Source: Chersky-822 sp035553055 (GTDB lineage: Bacteria > Actinomycetota > Actinomycetes > Streptosporangiales > Streptosporangiaceae). Taken from it: a stretch of DNA of 6,618 nt. A program made the translations under genes and the position numbers. Under the pieces are notes generated by a model, which saw only the letters and a program-made list of their open reading frames with translations, was not told the origin of the DNA and did no database searches. Positions 4,178 to 6,618 of the stretch are shown here, one piece after another. Numbering within the stretch: the first letter of the stretch is position 1; each line of letters begins with the position of its first letter. The stretch is taken from NCBI GenBank assembly GCA_035553055.1, contig DATNEK010000253.1:1-6618 (forward strand), in the 5' to 3' direction.

Positions 4178-6409
4178 ATGGCGCTTGCCCTGACCCCAGA
4201 GCACCTGGAACTGGCGGCCTCGGTACAGGGCTGGGCCGCCAGGCACAGTTCGCCAGCCGTCGTCAGGGCGGCGGCGGACCAAGGCGATGGCGGCGCGGCC
4301 TGCTATCGCGGTGAGATCGCGCCCGCGCTCGCCGATCAGGGCCTGCTCGGTCTGCACCTGGCCGAGTCAGACGGCGGCCAGGGCTTCGGCCTGCCAGAAC
4401 TAGCCATCGCGGCCGCTGAGCTTGGCTGCGCGCTGCTTCCTGGCGCGTTCGTCCCGACCGTGCTCGCCTCGGCCGTGCTGTCCGCCGCCGGTGGTTCGCC
4501 CGCGAACCTGATCGCCAAGCTCGCGGACGGCTCGCTGACCGGTACAGTCTGCATCGCCAAGGGGCTGACCGGCCGGCCGGGCGAGTCAGGCTCCGACGCC
4601 GGCCTCGTGGTGAGCGGCGAAGCTGGTCCGGTGCTAGCCGGCGCCATGGCCGACGTCGTCATCGCGGCGGTCGATGGGCCGGTCGGCGAGTCCTGGGTTC
4701 TCCTTGACTCAGCCGATCTTCGCGCGTCGGCGGTCGACGGCGTCGACCTGACCCGTCCGCTGGCCAGGATCGCCGCCGATGGCGTCCATGTGCCGGCCGA
4801 CCGGGTACTGGCCGGGGTGGACCGCACAGCGGTCACCAGCCTGGCCGCGATAATTTTCGGCGCCGAGGCATGCGGGATAGCGACCTGGGCGGTACGGACC
4901 GCGGCCGACTACGCCAAGATCAGGCACCAGTTTGGCCGGCCGATCGGACAGTTTCAGGCGGTCAAGCACCGCTGCGCCCGCATGCTGACCGGAACGGAAC
5001 AGGCCGAAGCCACGGTGTGGGACGCGGCTAGGACGGCGGAGGGCGCCGAGCGTGAGTTCGCCGCGAGCGTGGCGGCGGTCGTGGCACTCGACGCCGCCGT
5101 GGACGCGGCCAACGACTGCATACAGACGCTGGGCGGAATCGGCTACACGTGGGAGCACGACGCCCACCTGTATTACCGCCGAGCCCTGTCGTTGCGTGCA
5201 TTGCTCGGCCCATCGGTGCGGTGGCGTGAGCGGGTGGCCGCGATGGCGATGACGAGCGGGATCAAGCCGGCCGAGGTCGAACTACCCGAGGGCGATGACG
5301 GATTCCGCGCCCAGGTCAGGGCCGAACTCGCCGAAATCGCCGCGATCACTGGCAAGGAACGCACCCACCGCCTGGCGGCCGGCGGCTGGGTGCTGCCGCA
5401 CTTGCCGAGACCATGGGGGCGCTCGGCCGAGCCAGCCGAGCAGATCGTCATCGACGCCGAACTGCGCGCCGCCGGAATCAGGCCGCACAATCTGGCGATC
5501 GGCGCCTGGGTCGTCCCCGCCTTGATCGGGTACGGCACGCCCGAGCAGCAAGAGCGCTTCCTTCCCGCAACCCTGCGGATGGACTACCTGTGGTGCCAGC
5601 TCTTCAGCGAACCAGGGGCAGGATCGGACTTGGCTGGCCTCACGACGAAAGCTGAGCGCGTGAGCGGAGGCTGGAAGATCACCGGTCAGAAGATCTGGAC
5701 ATCGCTCGCGCAGCACGCCGCGTGGGCGATCTGCCTGGCCCGTACCGACCCGTCAGCACCCAAGCACGACGGGATCAGCTACTTCCTTGTCAACATGGCT
5801 TCCGATGGAATACACCTGCGTCCGCTCCGCGAGATCACCGGAGACGAATCTTTCAACCAGGTGTTTCTTGACAACGTGTTCGTGCCAGATGACTGCGTCG
5901 TCGGAGAGGTGAACGGCGGCTGGAAGGTCGCAAGGACCACGCTGGCAAATGAGCGGGTATCGCTGGCGGGTTCCTGGACGTTCGGATCGGGCGTTAGCCA
6001 GCTACTCGACGTGGCGAGGGCAGCCGACGAGCCGCCGCTTGGCGACGTCGGCAGGCTGGTGTGCGACAGTCGCGGCATCGAGCTGCTCGGCCTGCGCGTC
6101 ACGCTCAAGCAGCTTTCCGGCACCGAGCCCGGCGCTACTGGCAGCGTGCGCAAGCTGCTCGGGATGCGCAACGCGCAGGCGATCGCCGAGTTGTGCTTCG
6201 CGATGTCAGGCGAGGCGGGCGCGCTCGGTGCGGGCTCGGGGCGCCCGGTCGGTGACGACGGCCAGCCCAACGGCGCCTTGTGGGCAACTCAGACCCTGCA
6301 GACGAGGGCAGTGACCATCGGCGGCGGGACCACCGATATCCAGCTCAACATCATCGCCGAGCGCATACTCGGCCTGCCGCGCGACCCGGACCCAGCGCCC
6401 GCCGGCTGA
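4178..6409 (+). CDS. Fused double-domain acyl-CoA dehydrogenase (FadE6/FadE22/FadE34-like architecture)
   Basis: 743 residues: two acyl-CoA dehydrogenase modules in one chain. Module 1 (about 1-350) has the N-terminal helical domain (LGLHLAESDGGQGFGLPELA, 57-76), a weak middle domain without the usual SEPGAGSD motif, and a C-terminal domain with KIRHQFGRPIGQFQAVKH (247-264) and QTLGGIGYTWEHDAHLYYRR (316-335). Module 2 (about 374-743) keeps the FAD/substrate motifs CQLFSEPGAGSDLAG (473-487) and WKITGQKIWTS (499-509) and ends with TIGGGTTDIQLNIIAERILG (713-732). Neither half has the Tyr-Glu-Gly-Thr catalytic Glu seen in FadE5. Single-chain doubles of this kind are known in mycobacteria and correspond to fused alpha/beta subunits of heteromeric enzymes, some acting on steroid side-chain CoA esters. 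The substrate here is unknown. The ATG at 4178 is chosen over the GTG at 4118 because of its ribosome site and because MALALTPEHLELA is a normal FadE start. Confidence 0.92.
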   Translation: MALALTPEHLELAASVQGWAARHSSPAVVRAAADQGDGGAACYRGEIAPALADQGLLGLHLAESDGGQGFGLPELAIAAAELGCALLPGAFVPTVLASAVLSAAGGSPANLIAKLADGSLTGTVCIAKGLTGRPGESGSDAGLVVSGEAGPVLAGAMADVVIAAVDGPVGESWVLLDSADLRASAVDGVDLTRPLARIAADGVHVPADRVLAGVDRTAVTSLAAIIFGAEACGIATWAVRTAADYAKIRHQFGRPIGQFQAVKHRCARMLTGTEQAEATVWDAARTAEGAEREFAASVAAVVALDAAVDAANDCIQTLGGIGYTWEHDAHLYYRRALSLRALLGPSVRWRERVAAMAMTSGIKPAEVELPEGDDGFRAQVRAELAEIAAITGKERTHRLAAGGWVLPHLPRPWGRSAEPAEQIVIDAELRAAGIRPHNLAIGAWVVPALIGYGTPEQQERFLPATLRMDYLWCQLFSEPGAGSDLAGLTTKAERVSGGWKITGQKIWTSLAQHAAWAICLARTDPSAPKHDGISYFLVNMASDGIHLRPLREITGDESFNQVFLDNVFVPDDCVVGEVNGGWKVARTTLANERVSLAGSWTFGSGVSQLLDVARAADEPPLGDVGRLVCDSRGIELLGLRVTLKQLSGTEPGATGSVRKLLGMRNAQAIAELCFAMSGEAGALGAGSGRPVGDDGQPNGALWATQTLQTRAVTIGGGTTDIQLNIIAERILGLPRDPDPAPAG

Positions 6410-6413
6410 CGGT

Positions 6414-6618
6414 CTACGCCGGGAAGCGCGGCTGGTCCTGCCCGGAGGCTGACTCGGGGGCGCCCGGCCCGGTCGGCCCGGTCGGCCCGGTCGGCCCGGT
6501 CGGCCCGGCGAAACTCGGCCCGGTCGGTCCGGTCGGCCCGCCCGGTGTCCCGTAGCCGGCGTAGCCCGCGCCAGCTCCCGGCATCGACCCCGCCACGTTC
6601 TGGTTCGCCGCCGGCGGC
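6414..6618 (-). CDS. C-terminal tail of a Pro/Gly-rich protein with collagen-like GPT repeats, 5'-partial
   Basis: The minus-strand frame is open from the right edge to a TAG at 6416-6414. It encodes about 67 residues: a Pro/Ala/Asn stretch, NVAGSMPGAGAGYAGYGTPG, two Gly-Pro-Thr/Ser triplets, a short SFA interruption, four more GPT triplets, then GAPESASGQDQPRFPA. The gene starts beyond the window, so the GTG at 6596 need not be its start. The stop falls only 4 bases from the end of the convergent dehydrogenase gene, the tight packing expected for a real gene. Such disordered Gly/Pro/Tyr tails are common at the ends of actinobacterial membrane or surface proteins; the folded domain is not visible, so no function can be given. 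The opposite-strand frame with GPV repeats overlaps the dehydrogenase and is a shadow. Confidence 0.6.
   Translation of the reverse strand, partial: PPAANQNVAGSMPGAGAGYAGYGTPGGPTGPTGPSFAGPTGPTGPTGPTGPGAPESASGQDQPRFPA
6466..6543 (-). repeat. 9-bp tandem repeat encoding Gly-Pro-Thr
   Basis: GGCCCGGTC (plus strand) occurs four times exactly at 6466-6501, with a fifth, altered unit to 6510. Six bases follow, then three more units at 6517-6543, one exact and two with single or double changes. On the minus strand the units read as Gly-Pro-Thr triplets. The near-identity of copies, including third positions, indicates recent expansion and likely length variation between strains. Confidence 0.8.

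Noticed and set aside
6280..6555. Plus-strand frame ending in Gly-Pro-Val repeats
   Set aside because: Most of it overlaps the strongly conserved end of the fused dehydrogenase in another frame, and the repeat is better explained by the minus-strand tail that is open to the window edge.

Overview
The window is GC-rich, almost fully coding DNA with GTG/ATG starts and short intergenic gaps. The gene content (a branched-chain-type 2-oxo acid dehydrogenase E2, a FadE5-type acyl-CoA dehydrogenase, a double-domain FadE and Pro/Gly-rich tails) points to an actinobacterium (Actinomycetota). I cannot place it more narrowly from sequence alone.

Layout. Positions 2-790 (+) hold the C-terminal part of a lipoate-dependent acyltransferase (E2), which begins before the window. 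One base later comes a small Dabb (stress-responsive A/B barrel) protein (792-1088, +). Converging on it from the right is fadE5 (2943-1102, -), whose upstream region carries a plausible promoter overlapped by two related 16-bp palindromic sites. Upstream of fadE5, on the same strand, is a multi-pass membrane protein (4066-3206, -) with an unusual N-terminal run of eleven Ala-Glu-X tripeptides. Its reading frame is cut by a single TAG, but 52 further codons continue in frame to 3047 and encode a pore-loop-like segment and a last membrane helix. Diverging from it is a 743-residue fused acyl-CoA dehydrogenase (4178-6409, +). Four bases after that gene's stop, a minus-strand gene enters from beyond the right edge. 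Only its C-terminal tail is visible, and it carries collagen-like Gly-Pro-Thr repeats.

Functionally, the window is an acyl-CoA catabolism neighbourhood. The E2 would supply branched-chain acyl-CoAs, and the two acyl-CoA dehydrogenases would carry out alpha,beta-dehydrogenation of acyl-CoAs. The palindromes at fadE5 suggest control by a repressor, probably TetR-like, responding to acyl-CoA. The membrane protein and the Gly-Pro-Thr protein have no evident metabolic link to the others.

Most notable observations: the in-frame amber that removes the pore-like C-terminus of the membrane protein, its AEX repeat, the paired operator-like sites at fadE5, and the absence of the usual catalytic Glu in both halves of the fused dehydrogenase. 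I did not find a defence system, CRISPR array, RNA gene or mobile element.
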